Of a stretch of 64,000 nucleotides of DNA, positions 36,190-50,360 are shown one piece after another. The stretch is from Odobenus rosmarus divergens (Eukaryota > Chordata > Mammalia > Carnivora > Odobenidae). The stretch spans positions 2,068,870 to 2,132,869 of the forward strand of contig NW_004450582.1 of NCBI RefSeq assembly GCF_000321225.1, in the 5' to 3' direction. The position numbers and the translations under genes were made by a program. The notes beneath the pieces were generated by a model. It did no database searches. It saw only the letters and a list, made by a program, of their open reading frames with translations, and was not told the origin of the DNA. Numbering within the stretch: the first letter of the stretch is position 1; every line of letters begins with the position of its first letter.

Positions 36190-38380
36190 CACCAAGATAT
36201 CCTCTGTGTTAACTGATAATATATAAATATGGTATCTGTGTTATGGGCAGAAAAGAAGCTAGTATTTAAAAATTGTGTTTTAAAGAACTACCGTTGCTGG
36301 TACACGATGAGAATCTTATTAAGAATATGATTGAAACTAAGTTTTAAATTTTAAGGCATAAAGAAAAGAGAATTATTTTCCTTAATGGATTGTCATATTG
36401 GCTTTGGAGAAATTGAGAGGTTATTAATTGCATAGAACATGAGTCTTTTCCTCAAAGATTGTTTATTTTTCCAGAGCTCTGTAAGCTGACACTAATTGAT
36501 GGGTGAAAGCTTTTAAACCATGTCTAAATTATTAGATAGCCAGAAAAAGTTACTTTTACTTTGTTCAATTTGTCAGTTGTGTAAGTTTTTATTATTAAAA
36601 GACATAAAATGAAGAAGAATGCTCAGTACTGTTAATTTGCATTGATACCATTTTCTTTAGTTTTTTAATAACTAATTCAGCTGGTCAGTAATCCTGGGAT
36701 GAGAGTATTGAAGCTAATGATTTGTGTGGATTATCCAGTGGCCCAAAGTGTGAATATTTTATGAACAAAGATGTACACACACACATGCACAATGAGACAA
36801 TGTGTACATTGGGTTTAAAATAGGCATACCTATTCTTACTTTCCATTGTATCTTCAATACCTTTCATGTGAATCCCATGTCATCAAAAATTGGTGGTATC
36901 CTAAAATGATAGTACAATGACACAATAAGGCTTTTATTTTCTTGCAGGTGATTTCCTTGATGGATTTTTAGATTTCTGTTCTGAGATCCTTTGTGGGTGA
37001 GACTTTTCTTGGAAGTCATTCTTCCAGATTAAAGCAAGTCCTGTCAAAGCAGTCTATAGGTCACTTTGGATTTTTTTCTTTTTTTTTTAGTATAATCATT
37101 CTAGCTAGGCCAGTAAGTGAATTGAACCTTTTACCATTTAGATGCAAGGATGGAACACAGTTACATCATCATCAAGTCAGTATTATAATTTAAATGTAAA
37201 CAATTTTTCTTTGGTATTTGGTCTGCAATATTTTTAATGTTCTTGCTTGAAATTTGTATTTTTTCTGAGATTTCTGTTCATATTTATTAAGGAAGCTGTT
37301 CACAGTTTATCATAAAGTCATCTTCTAGTATCGCTTGTTTTATTTTCTGAAAACAGTTGTAAAATCTGACACATTCATATGTGAGCTGTATTTGCAGGAA
37401 AGGGGAATCAGCAGTTCAAAATTTGGGTAGATTCTGAGTAGGAATTTGTTGTCATAATTTACGTTATGGTTTCAAAAAAATGGTTGGATCACTGCTAAGT
37501 TTGATACAAATCTTTAATCAGACAATATGGCTCAATACTGTTTCCTTCTCAAAGTGTCACTTTATTATACATTAACTGCCCCTTAAAGTCATTTTGAAAT
37601 TCCTTTTACTCTTTTCCCTGGGCTTTAAGGTATAAAATGTGAATTAACGATCACCACAACAGTATCCTGCCATGGTGAAGAATCAGCATAAAGCCCTAGA
37701 TGACATCCAAAGTTCTGTCTCAATTCTCATTTGCATATTCTAGTTTGTGCTCTTTATAAACTATTGCTTTATTTATACATAGTTGGGAGACATTTTTTAA
37801 TATTAAACTTCTTTTTACTTCAAGTAATTCTTCAGGCTACAAGATGCCACAATCCCCACCCCATATAGAACTGCACACTCATGTTGTCTTCCAGTCCAAC
37901 TGCAGCAGGTCTAATACATGAAAATGTTCCTCAGCTAGAATCAGTTTGGAGGACAGACCTTCTTACAGCACTTCCGGAACTCAGAGCTGTCACCGAGCAG
38001 AGCTATGGATAATGTCTACACGCCTACTCCTGGGTTTAGGAAGGTATAAGCGAGCTGTGGAGAAATTTTTCTGTTCTTTACATCCCTGGAATTAAGGGCT
38101 TTTAGCAAAGGTCGGAGATGGGACTTCTGTGAGACCAAAATAACTCTCCCTACCACAGTTCTCTTACTTCTAAGAATGCCTTTTGAGTTTGGCTATGAAG
38201 GAAATTAGGTAGCACAGAGGGCAGGTGCCTAAGGACTGGGTGAGCAGAGGGAGGGGTTTTGCTTGATCAGCATGCTCCAGTTTGCTGAGGGCTGATAGCC
38301 AGGAGAGAGGGACAGGTTGGAGAATGAAAAGAGTGATTGATGGAATGAGCTACCTGAGGGCTTGGGGAGGTGTGTGAGTC
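36190..38380. other. intergenic, nothing recognised
   Basis: AT-rich sequence downstream of WBP11 with only a short CA tract near 36776. No gene or confident repeat is seen. Confidence 0.5.
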
Positions 38381-38384
38381 ATAA

Positions 38385-38500
38385 ACTATCTATTCTGCAC
38401 ATAGTCACTGAGCGCCTACTGTGAGCTAGGTGCTGGGAAAATAGCGGCAAGCAAAATCAGATGAGGTCGCTACCCTCAGGGTCCTTATGGAAATTTTAAG
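38385..38500. repeat. MIR SINE fragment
   Basis: 'cactgagcgcctactgtgag' and 'ctaggtgctgggaaaatagc' are MIR words. Confidence 0.8.
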
Positions 38501-39739
38501 ACATAAAGCATCAATGTCTGTATCACTTCTGTCTTATACCTTGAATGCAGTATTTACCAATACTAATTTTTTAAAAGAATTTATTTCATTTAACCTGTGC
38601 TAATGAACAATTTGGAAAAAAGTAATCTGACAGCTATTCTATGCCATGTGCCAGTAAAGACCTAATTCATCATACCTTATAATCTAAGCCTTTTTTAAGT
38701 TTTTAAAAAATTGAAATATTTTCTCTGAAGGTTTAAAAATACTAAATATCAACTGATTACCTTAACGGTGCTGCAACCAAATAGAGAAAAACATTTAAAA
38801 ATAAGTTTGCAAAGAAAAGACCATGGATTCCCCAATACATTGTTTTTTCTTGACCTGTTGCTCTATTCAAACATTATTTCCCCTCACTGGGCATCTGAAG
38901 CCTAAAAATAAGCCGTCTACTATTGCAATTTACCATCATGAATCCTTATTTAGTAAGAATTATATTGCATTTACAGGAGATAAATAACAGAACTAGGAGA
39001 ATTAACACTTTAAGAATGCTGTGAGATGCAAAAAAGAAAAAAGTGTTTTAAGGATTTGCATAGCATAGGAAAATTAGAATCCAATAGTGTTTATACCCAT
39101 AGAATCTCAAGAAAAATTAGAGTCCAAGGAAAAACAGAATTAACTCCATCATTACCACTGCACCCAGCAAACTTGACTCCAATAAAATGGGGAATAAGGT
39201 AAAGAAAAGAAAGTTTAACAGCCAAAGTTCAGGCAGGGAGAGGGGGAAAACATGAATATAGATAGCTATGAAATCTCTGATTTTATAAAATACACTACCC
39301 ACAAATGAAGAGGCCGTGCTATTATGAAAGTTGGACTTTTTTTCTGGGAGTTAATAAAGGTTGCCATGTTTAGGGACTTACTGCAAAACAAAACCCAAAA
39401 CGAAAAACTCCATACCTTCAAATAATATTTGTCGGCTTTTTCGAGTGATAGAATCAAAATGCAGGCAAATACAAATCCCGCTTCTCCTATGACCATTCTT
39501 AGTGCTGAGTAACCCAGATCTCAGGAGGAGCGATTTTAAAATCCGTATTTATACTCTGAGAGTTTATTCATAAAATACATGTTCATGAAAAAACTTACGG
39601 TGAACATAAAAAAGTAAAGAATGGCATGAAAATACCACATTTCTGAAAAAAATCAGAACAATTCATTTAAATAGATACTTTGTGTTTATTCGGTTTTTTA
39701 TTTTGTTTTTTTATTTGTTTGTTTCCACTATTAGACAAG

Positions 39740-39860
39740 AACAGGGATCAGCAAACTTTCTGTAAAGGGCCAGATGGTAAGTATTTAGGGTTTTGTGAGC
39801 CCTATAGTCTCTGTCACAATGACTCAATGCTGCCTTTGTAGTGTGAACTCTGCACTGCAG
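39740..39860. mobile_element. hAT-type MER element fragment
   Basis: 'gggatcagcaaactttctgt', 'aaagggccagatggtaagta' and 'tgcctttgtagtgtgaa' match one end of a non-autonomous hAT-Charlie MER family. I cannot assign the subfamily. Confidence 0.65.
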
Positions 39861-41109
39861 ACGGTCACACTCCCTGACCTCCAGGAAAGGACCACGGGAG
39901 ATCAGCTCTGGAAGGTGGCCCTGTGCGGGGTTCTGGGCACTGCTGAAGGCCAGAGGCCTGGAGTGTGGTTTCCCTGGTGCGAGCCCCCAGAGCTAGCTGG
40001 GGCTGCTGGGTCACAGAGAGACCGTGCATTCTGGACACATGGCTGGGGCAGACTGCCATCTGATGTCCTCACACCTCACAGCTTACCCACCACTACCACC
40101 GGCAGCCTGAGCCACAAGAGCTGTCCCTTCCTCCTGCCAAGTCGTTCCAGTGCCTTCTACTGAGAGACTAGCATGCTTACCAAAATGGAAAAAATGATTA
40201 AAGGAATTCTGCCTCTTTTCTCAGAGCAAGTACTGAAGGTTGAATGTGGGGCTCAGAGGCAAGAAATTCATAACTGGCACATGTGTGTGCGAAGAAAATC
40301 CAATCTCCTGTCACAACCTACTTACAAAATTATTAGCACCAATTCCTCTGACAAAAACAAATGGAATATTTCTCAAGTTCCTTCTGCCAGGTAACCGGTT
40401 AGGCACCGTTAGCTTATGTGTACGAGCTAATGATAAAAGGCTTTTGGGGTGGTCATTTTTGTTCTTAAAACATCTCAAGAGAACCCTGGTTGACTGGCAG
40501 TCTCCATGTCAGGAGTACGCTAACGAGAACAAAGCTAAGTAGAAGGTAAGCAAAAGCTGCTCTGAGAGAAACTCTGACAGACAGTGGGACTCACTAAAAT
40601 TTTCCAACGGTTCTTCTACAATTTCCAAACTTCTTTGCAGTTAGACTAAACATGGGGTTAGTTCTACTCAAGGGGCTGAAGCAAAGAAGAATGGGTGTGA
40701 GTTCCCTGTGTTTCTGCATCTGCTGCTGGAAGGGACAGGAGGTAGCTTGGTATGGCTGGTGAGTGGAATATATATGAAAAAAAATCAGCAGAATAGGCTG
40801 GAATCTATAAGTTTTATAGACTTAATTTAAGCTCTACTCTTGTGAAAGCTTCAGGAACATGGGTATCTCATCTGCTCTGTTTGCTCTTGCTAGCCCTCTC
40901 TGTAGGTCAAGGGTTTTGGGGGGGGGTGACCTTTGTCACGCCACGCAAGGCCCCGTTCCCCTCTTCCCCTATGGCAGTGGGTGCCTACTCACTTCGTGTT
41001 TGGATGACTAAGAGGTCTGGCCCTCCAGAGTCCCTCTGTTTACATATTTCCACTCTGTTCTATGGCCCCAGGAGGCTGAATTGTACATAGTGATTACAAC
41101 AAGGGGCCT

Positions 41110-41460
41110 TTTCTGTCTTTTGGCTTTTACTTGGGCAGGCCAATGAGAAGCAGGATATTGGAGGAAGGGAGGAAAATGAGGTCATGGGAACCTGAATGGC
41201 TTAGATTAGACCCCCTTGATTCTTCCTGTCATGCAGGGCCCCTCCACACAACCTTCTCCTACCAGGTCTGGTGAGCACTCCCTCCTTTCACTCCAACAAG
41301 CCTAGGGGTGGTCATGGAGCCCAGCTGTCCCTTAACCTCCTTCCCTGTGGTTTCCCTGCGCACTACTCACATCATTGTAAATAATCCCATTATTACATTT
41401 CTCAAATCCCCGTATCTGGGTGTGCCATCTCTTTCCTGGCAGGATCCTGGCTGATTGAGC
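41110..41460. mobile_element. possible ancient LTR fragment
   Basis: 'attgtaaataatcccattat', 'gggtgtgccatctctttcct' and 'ggcaggatcctggctgatt' look like the 3' end of an old retroviral-type LTR. A related 50-bp segment recurs at about 42391-42445. Assignment is tentative and there is no coding remnant. Confidence 0.35.
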
Positions 41461-41834
41461 TCCTGATTTATTGAATAAATACACGATTTATGGAATAAAT
41501 AAATACTATATGAAAGAGATAACAAATGAGTTAACATCGTAAAACTTCTCAAGAGCAGTGTTTGGCACATGGTAAATATAATGCACTTCCAGAATAACAA
41601 CTGTGTTTCAGAATGAAGCCAGGGCTGTGATGCAGGGGGTAGGCTGGCTGCGGGGTGAAAGACCAGAGCTGGGAGACGCGTGAGGAGACCACTCGGACTA
41701 GCACAGGAGGGGGGAGGAGAGGAGCTGAAGATCTAGTTCAGAGACAGGAAGCACAAGCCTGGGTCATCTGTGTGATACAGGGGATGAGGCAGCAAGAGAA
41801 ATCAGAATGTAGTCCCTGGTATTTCTGCCTTATG

Positions 41835-41965
41835 TGCATTAATTTATTCAGTCCTTCCTGCAACCCGGTGAGGCAGCTACTGTCATTTCCTTCATTTTAC
41901 AGCTGTGTCCATGGAGGCATGGACTGATTAAATAACTTGCGCAGAGTACACCATGAACGGAGCAG
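41835..41965. repeat. MIR SINE fragment
   Basis: 'ccttcattttacagctgtgt' and 'gattaaataacttgcgcaga' are MIR words. Confidence 0.75.
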
Positions 41966-42179
41966 AAATTCAGACGTGGGGCGGGGGGGGGTGGTAGAAC
42001 GAAGGGAACCGGGCTAGTGTGGAACAAGCTCAGGTTGAAGTCCCTGGGAGAAAACCTCATGGAAACCTGAAATAGGCAGAGGGAGTAGGCAGGTAGGGGG
42101 TACAGATCATCAGCACTGACCCAGAGATATGGCAACACAAAAGGGAAAGAGAAAAAGCCATGTAGAAAATATAGGGTAA

Positions 42180-42300
42180 CGATCATAACAATCGCAGTAA
42201 TTTACTGAGCCCTTACCATACACTCGTCACCAACTGCTTCATGATAGGCATGGATCTGATTATCCAATTTTATGCATGAAAAAATGGAGGCTTTGCAAGC
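42180..42300. repeat. MIR SINE fragment
   Basis: 'tttactgagcccttaccata' and 'ccaattttatgcatgaaaaa' are MIR words. Confidence 0.7.
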
Positions 42301-42899
42301 TTATAAATAAATGTATAGATTTTTATTGAGTTGAATGTTTTTTTGTCCTGACATGAGTTCAAATCAGAAAAACTTACTGATTTGTATTTGGGCTGGGCAA
42401 CGGGGAGCAGGATATTGGAAGACGGGAGGAAAGTGAGGTCATGGTATTTACTTAATATATACACTTAAATATATAAAAATAATATATAAGTAGATATAAA
42501 TAAAATATAAACTTCCATTTAAAACATCATTTACAATTAGCAATACATGGATTATCATGTTAAAGAAACCAGAACTTTCTTACCCTATACAAAGACACAC
42601 ACAAAAAGATAAATTCGAGATAAAAAATTCCTTGACGAACATGAACAAGGGGATGTCGCTAGAGGATTTGGATGGTTGAAGTACAGAAATGAAATACCCA
42701 TGGACAGTAGCTCTCTCTCTTTTGCACAGTGCTTGGACACTGCCAACATTTGTCTTGAGATGTCCTTGTCTACTTCCACAGCTCAGCAGGCCCTCTTCTG
42801 GGTGTTCCATTTTTTCTTTAGCTATCGAGAAAGAGGAAGGCAGCCCATGACAGCTTGTAACGGGCCTGGACTCTCAGCCAGGCCTTGGTGCTGCTAGGA

Positions 42900-44170
42900 G
42901 CTGGCCTGACAGTTACACCATGCTGTCCTGTGGAACATAAACAATGTCACAGCGCAGCAACACCAGACAAGGCCATTCTGTGACCATGAAAAATCAAAAG
43001 AAAACCAAGACTACTCTGTAATCATGTTCTGAACCCAAAAAGCACAAATGTTATCCAAACCACAAAAATGCCCAAACAGCCCGATGTGCATTAGCCAGAT
43101 TCACCAATTACAGCTATAGCCTCACTTCATTCTTTACACCTTATTAAATGTATTAAGCTACCAAATCATAGACTTACCCCTACCCACAGCAGCATGCAAT
43201 CATAGGCAATGTCCCTAACACAAACCGAACAAAACCAAAAATCTAGAATAAATCCTTTCTTACAACCTCTTAGTGAGACACCCACATTGCCCCACAGTGT
43301 GTGTCTTCCATGCTGCAAAGAGCAAAACCCCAACTTGTTCAACTATGGGTGTATCCCTCGTGGTGTTTGCTGGTGGGCACAGACAAAAATATAGATTCGG
43401 CTAAAGCTCCCATGGCTTGGACCAGGACTCTCAACTCAGTAAGACTGCACACATCTGAGACCCCTTGTGATTCTCTCTGGATAAGGTGCCACCTGCTCAG
43501 GACTGGGAGGTAAGTTCATGCTGAACCGAGTCCCTATATTTTGTTGAAGCTTCAGCGTTGAGTTACTTTTGTTTCCCCTGGAAGAAGAGCTCTTGGAATT
43601 TTTTTTTTTTTGATTGTCTGATCACATTAGTATTCTTTGATGAAATTGTTTTCAGTCTTCTATTCTCTGGTTTTGTTGCTTGTTAGCCTGCTTGATATTT
43701 CGTGTTGTCCTGAGAGGCAAGGTCCATAGGGAGAGAGTGGACAGAAGTCTGACCAGTCTGTTTTCGAGCTAACCTCCTGAGGACGGAGGCATTCAGGGCT
43801 CTTCAGACCAGCGACCCTAGGGCAAACTTGGCTTTGGGTTGCCATTTCTCAATCAGAGAAAGAGCTCTGCCTCACTCTTGTCTTTGTGTCCCTGAGGACT
43901 GGTGCGCTTAGTTGTGTCTGTCTGGACCTATGATCAGGGATGGCTAGCCCCTGGCCAAGTTATGGGGATCAGAAATTACCCATTTTTATAAACCAGATTT
44001 TTTTTCCTAGCCGTCACAATCTCAAACTGCACCTCTTCCAGGCCAACCACTTGTTTCCTTCACGTGTTCTCATTTTCACAAGAATTTGTACACCTCTCAC
44101 CCTAATAAACACAATTTCACCAGGGGAATTTTAGAGTTGCAGTTGCTACACGGGCTTTCGACACGAACAA
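42900..44170. other. A/C-rich repeat-like region, unassigned
   Basis: Biased composition (runs rich in A and C, then T-rich) and fragments such as 'acacctctcaccctaataaa' suggest a decayed LTR or other old repeat. No family can be named and no coding region is credible. Confidence 0.3.
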
Positions 44171-44684
44171 GATAGTTCATTGAGAAGTACTTTAAAAGAG
44201 AAAGCAAATAAACCCTCATGAGCAGACTGGTTGGTCTGATTTGTCTTTAAAAAATAGATTAACTGAATACAGGCCTTATCCCTCCTTCACTTCCATAAAT
44301 TAGAGTCAAGGAGTATTGGCTTTTTAACTTCATGGCTTGATAAAATTATCAAGGACCCGTGTTACTATCCAAAAGTGCTGCCATTCTCTTTTCTGTATGT
44401 GTATGTTAAAATCCGTTTTCAACACCTAACTTTCTTTTCTCTCCTTATAGAGAAAACAAAATAAAGCTTTACAGTGGTAATTTCGTATCTGCCTAAAGCC
44501 AGCTGGCTCCCTTTCTTCTTTTATTCTTTTTTTTTTTTTTTTTGGCTTTTTTGTTTGTTTTTTTCTGTTCCTCTTAGGTCCACTTCCCTCCCTTGGGAAA
44601 CTAAACATTAGCTAATTAAAAAAAAGTTGATTTGTTTGGGTCAATTTTCTCTTGTTTTAAACATTTGAAAATACCTACATTATA

Positions 44685-45335
44685 CTAACTCAAAAAGATA
44701 TATGCACCCCTATGTTCATTGCAGTATTATTTCCAATAGCTGGGATGTGAAAAAAATTTAAGTGTCCATCAATAGATGAATGAATAAAGAAAATGTGGTA
44801 CACACACACACAACTATTATTCAGTCATAAGAAAGAATGACATCTTACCATTTTTGACAACATGGATGGACCTAGAGGGTACTATGATAAGTGAAATATG
44901 TCAGACAGAGAAAGACAAATACGGTATGATCTCATGTATATATGGAATTAAAAAAAAACACACCAAGTTCCTAGATAAAGACCACAGAATGGTGGTGGGC
45001 AGATCTGGGGGTGCATTGGGAGGGTTGTGCAAAATAGGTAAAGAGAGTCAAAGGTACAAACTTCTAGTTATAAAATAATGAAGTCATGGGGATGTAATGT
45101 ACAGCATGGTGACTATCATTAATAATACTGTATTACATATTTGAAAGTGCTAAGAGAGTAAATCTCAAAAGTTCTCATCACAAGAAAAAAAATGGAACTA
45201 TGAATGCTGATAGATGTTAACTAGACTTACTATGGTGATCATTTTGAAAAATACACAAATATCGAATCATTATGTTATATACCTGAAAATGTTATATGTC
45301 AATTATACCTCAATAAAAATCACTATAACTTTCTA
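44685..45335 (+). mobile_element. L1 3' end (L1M type)
   Basis: Contiguous L1 tail: 'gttcattgcagtattatttc', 'aagtgtccatcaatagatga', 'acatggatggacctagaggg', 'gtatgatctcatgtatatat', ending 'caattatacctcaataaaaa'. It has a CA insertion at 44801-44813 and no intact frame. Confidence 0.9.
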
Positions 45336-45829
45336 CAGATAATACTTATAAGCAATACACCTTTCCTTAAGAAAGTAAGTTAATTAATTAATTAACTACA
45401 TTGGTTTTCTGAATTAATAAGTCACCACTGTTTCTATAACTTCTTTAAAATTAAAACTTACTTAAAATTAAAACTTCAATTAAAACATGTAAAAAAACAA
45501 TTCAACTAAATGGAATGATAATAAAGGGCATATTTTTAAAGGGTTCTTTACCAACATTGTTCTCAGCTTTTTAAAAAAAATGCTCTTGTTGTCACCATAT
45601 AGACCCCAAGCTTCTGCATGTGCCACATGAAAACACAAAGGGTAAAAAAGCATATCCATTCCAACTCCATTAGTAAGCTGAGCCAGCCTGTCAGCATTTC
45701 CTGGATAGGAGAACGTAATAACTTTCAAAGAACATTTTGTAATTATACGGCAAAATACAAGCAAATTAGGGGGTGTCCAGGAGTGCAGGGATCCAAACCG
45801 CGAGAAATCTCCATCCTTTGACAGTCTCT

Positions 45830-46355
45830 CTCTCCTTGGGCCACGTCCTCCCTCCACGTCCTCAGTGGCTCCCATTCCGCTGCCAGTCCATCAGATCTCA
45901 TGATCCCCACACCCCCTGTTCAGTTGGGCTGTTTTCTATACATCCGCTTACACATCTATATATATATTCTGTGTATGTATATTCCCTCTGGATGCCTACT
46001 TTTAGTTATGACCCCCCCCCCGCAATGGCCTTATCCCCTAGATTCTCTCACATCCAACTGCAGCCATTGTCCTTTGACTCCTGTGCCTTGGTGCATGCTG
46101 CCTCTCTGTCCAGAACACTCTAGCATGTTAGGCTAACTCGCACACCTAGACCTATCTCAGGTGCCATTCCCCACCAGGCTGAGTGATACGGGTGCTTCCA
46201 TTCCCTGTTACCGTAACACCCTGGGCATCTCCCTTTCTTTACATGTAGCCTGCTATATTGTAATCACCTTTTTATTATAACCATTTTTCTGAACAGCTGG
46301 GTATCAATCATAGGTTTCACACATAATATATACTCAATAAATTTTTGAAATCAAA
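45830..46355 (+). mobile_element. L2 3' fragment
   Basis: 'cctctctgtccagaacactc', 'tcaggtgccattccccacca', 'accctgggcatctccctttc' and the terminal 'tatactcaataaatttttga' are L2 3'-end sequence. Confidence 0.8.
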
Positions 46356-46714
46356 AGGTTCCGTGTATGGGTGTACGTAAGCCATTAATTCCAAAGTAGG
46401 TCGTCTTTAGGGAGGGGGGAATGCAAATTAAGGTTTTAACCTGACCGGTTAACAAGTTTTAACCATTTATTACTCTCTTTCCTGTTACAGATTGGTTGTG
46501 GATGTCTTGTAATTAGTAAAACAGCCACTAAACTTGTTTTTATGGTTTGCTATCAGAAAAGTCACAGGACTGCTAGAATGCCATGTTTTTCTATTTTAGT
46601 AGGTCCCAGAATTGTTGCAACCCACTCTAAATCCAGTTGCACATAAAAATAATTACTATTCGCTGAACATGTTTCTACATGGGGAACTCTAGTGCCCTCA
46701 TTCACATTAACTCA

Positions 46715-46860
46715 ATGAATCCTCTGCAAAATCCACTGATGTAAACTCTACTATTATGCCCACTTAATAAATAAAACTGAGGTTTAAGGAAACTGAGTAA
46801 CATTTCCAAAATCATCTAACTAGTAGGGAGCAGAGTGGCTTTGAACTTGAGTGTTGTTCC
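46715..46860. repeat. MIR SINE fragment
   Basis: 'ctactattatgcccacttaa', 'actgaggtttaaggaaactg' and 'gtggctttgaacttgagtgt' are MIR words. Confidence 0.8.
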
Positions 46861-46899
46861 AGGGAGCTGGAGTCCTTAGACACCATGGTATATGACATT

Positions 46900-48200
46900 C
46901 CAGGGGCATTTGTGAAGAGTTTGCATATCGTAGGCCAGGCATCACCAATTATAGGGCCAGACTAAACCTTTTGGTTCCAGGCAGACAAAACTAAACAGAC
47001 CAGTTCTCAGAGACAAGAAGACGAGACTGGCCCCACAGGAAAAACAAAGCACAAATCCTGCCCAAGTCACAGCCTGCCACACGAATGGCTTATCTTGGCA
47101 GGAAAGAGTATGTGTGTCTATAAATACAACTATGGATTATAAATGTATTTAAAAAAAATCAGAATTCAGGTCCCACCCAGTTCTGTCCTAGGTTTTCTTT
47201 GTGGTCTTGTGCTTGAAGGAATACTGTCCTTTTAAATTAACAATCATATCTTGGCAAGAACTATTTGTTCAAGGATCACAGGCTGAATTGATTTTGCAGG
47301 AGGTATGCATCTTTAACTGCCAATAAATTATTCAGGTTTTTAAAAAAACCCTCAAAAACAGAAATGGTGAAAGACTGATGGAAACTTGTGTCAGGGGAGG
47401 GATTTGAGAGGAAACAGAATCCCTGGGGCAGTGGAGGTGGTGTGGGCAAGGGGGCAGTCATTGTACTTTCTATCATGTCTGTCTTGCTCCTCGGGTAACA
47501 GGCTTAGAGAGACGACTCTGAATCTTCAGAGAGAAAGGAAAAATCGCCTTTTTCTTATAAATGTCTTAGTGATCCTTGTTCTTATTTTGTTATCATTTTA
47601 GTAATAATCTTTCAGGTGCCTCAAATCTTTTAGGAAACTAAGACTTAAATGTCAAAACTAGCATTGGATATCTACATATTATATATATACATTTTTTTTC
47701 TCCACTGCGCACCATGTCCCCAAAGTGATAATACTGAGAACTGTCTTAATGATTGAGCATTAAAAACAAAACAAAATCCTATTAATTACGGTGACCTATA
47801 CCTTAACCTATAAGGGTAAGCCTATTATCTTGTAGGAAATGGAGCTTCTTTTAATTTATTCAGCACCTAATATATGCCTAATGTGTATATAAATGAACAG
47901 TCTCGGTCCTCAAAATTGGCATTAGGACTGTTTTACATATGAAGAAGCCTTCTGTATGGAAAGTGGGAGTGCAGTAAATAGCTGTGGACATCTTGGCACC
48001 TGCTGCCCATGGTAGCCTTGGGGTCTATTCTCCTCAGGAATTTGGGGACAATAATCTGCCTCCTTACAGAGGTACGTGTAGCCTGATCTTTGTACACCTC
48101 AAAAAGATGACCACGTGGGAGAAGTAATCCCAACATTCATTCATTGCATAAGCAGCAGGGAGACACAAGTATTGATGGAAGCTGAAGGTGAATCCTTTCT
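46900..48200. other. intergenic, nothing recognised
   Basis: No gene or confident repeat is seen in this AT-rich stretch. Confidence 0.45.
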
Positions 48201-48209
48201 CTGATATTA

Positions 48210-48370
48210 ACTTATTTGTTCATTGTTCTGTCATCAGGTACCAAGAAAAAGAAGTGAGCTCCAAGAGAGTGGAAATCTAGTTGGCCTTATTCACAGCTGT
48301 ACTCCCATCATCTGGTATTGAGCATGGCATATTGAAGAGCTCAATAAATACTGGGGAAGAAATAAAGAAA
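48210..48370 (+). mobile_element. L2 3' fragment
   Basis: 'ttcacagctgtactcccatc' and 'gaagagctcaataaatactg' match the L2 3' terminus. Confidence 0.7.
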
Positions 48371-49552
48371 GTCCGTGTGGGAAAATGGGCCACCCACTAC
48401 TAAGGATAAAGAAATACCATAATGTTTTTTCAGGAAGACTTCAACTCTGACTCATAGGAAAGATGATACCAAAGATGTGAAATCTGAACTGGGATCTGTG
48501 CTGTGGGCCCTGTGGGCCAGGATGAAGCTTGTAGAAAAGGGTGAAATGGAAGGGTCAATTAAGGACAGAATAGGATGGCTATTTAACTTTTAAATGTGGA
48601 TTCCGGATCTGAAATGTATTACTTCCAGCACTTAAAGTCATTTATCCTTACATTTTCTCACATTTCATGTTTATGAAAGCAGTGCTGTACAATCAAGCAA
48701 TGCTACCCCCACAGTACTGTTGGAATGAGGTCATTACTCCAGGCTAATGAGGGAATGAACATGAGACTTCAAGCAGATTATTTGTTGTTAGGAAGCAAAA
48801 TCAAACTGATTACATTTCCAAAGGAGTATAATATGATGGAGATAAGACCATCATGAAAAAAATCTCTTAAAAGCTCCTAAGCATAAGTAACGCATGACTA
48901 AAAGACACTGCACTGTTATGCAACATGAGCGTCGGGAGGAACAAATTTACTTATGACTCATGCTTCTATATTACACATATTACTGGATGTTCCCTTCATT
49001 TTAAAGAAATGGGAACATAAGTGTGTATATAAAAATATCTGATATCCAAATCATGAAAACACAACAGCTATTAGGCTAAGAAAAATCTGTTGGGCACTGT
49101 GTCATCAGAACCACTCTTCCAAGACGGAAAGTTACTCCCATACTTTTGAAAAGTATGGTCAGAGAGCCACCTTCCTGCGCGACACCAGCTAGCCCCCACT
49201 GCGTCTTCAAAACTGGGTCCCCATGAACAGCCCAGACAAGACAGGACAGTGAACGCCCTGAGAATGACAGGTAAAAATAATCCCCCTGACGCCCCCGCAC
49301 CCTAGTCTGCTTCTCTTTTGCATTAAGGAGAGTAGGGAGAGATCCCAATTCTGCCCACCTCCAGCCAGTGGGTCCTTCGTGGTCTCCCTCGACCGCCCAC
49401 AAAACACCTCGAGGGTGCGGACCAAAGTAGTCCACAAAGCGGCAGAAACCAACCCCCCAGTACCTGCTCCAGAGGTCTCCTGGCTGCCCCCCGGGTCATC
49501 CGGAAGGTCCCCGAGACTACATAGCTCTCTCGACCACACGATTTTCACCGAC

Positions 49553-49558
49553 TTTATT
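49553..49558 (-). terminator. H2AJ: H2AJ polyadenylation signal
   Basis: AATAAA on the minus strand about 150 nt after the stop. This fits the polyadenylated transcripts known for H2A.J. Confidence 0.65.
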
Positions 49559-49653
49559 GGCCCCGGACTCGGCGGGCCCCTCGCCACCCACCTCCCCACT
49601 AGATCGCGGCAGACTTCCATGACCATCGAGTATATTGAAAAATACTGCGGGGT

Positions 49654-49669
49654 GGCTATGGAAAGAGCC
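49654..49669 (-). terminator. H2AJ: degenerate histone stem-loop of H2AJ
   Basis: Minus-strand GGCTCTTTCCATAGCC begins 40 nt after the stop, the usual place for the histone 3' stem-loop. It keeps five of six stem pairs (one C/T mismatch) but has loop TTCC where TTTC is usual. There is no clear purine-rich downstream element. Confidence 0.7.
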
Positions 49670-49708
49670 TCTGCTGGGGAAGCCAGCTCCCCTGTGGTGG
49701 CGTCAGGG

Positions 49709-50360
<652 letters not shown>

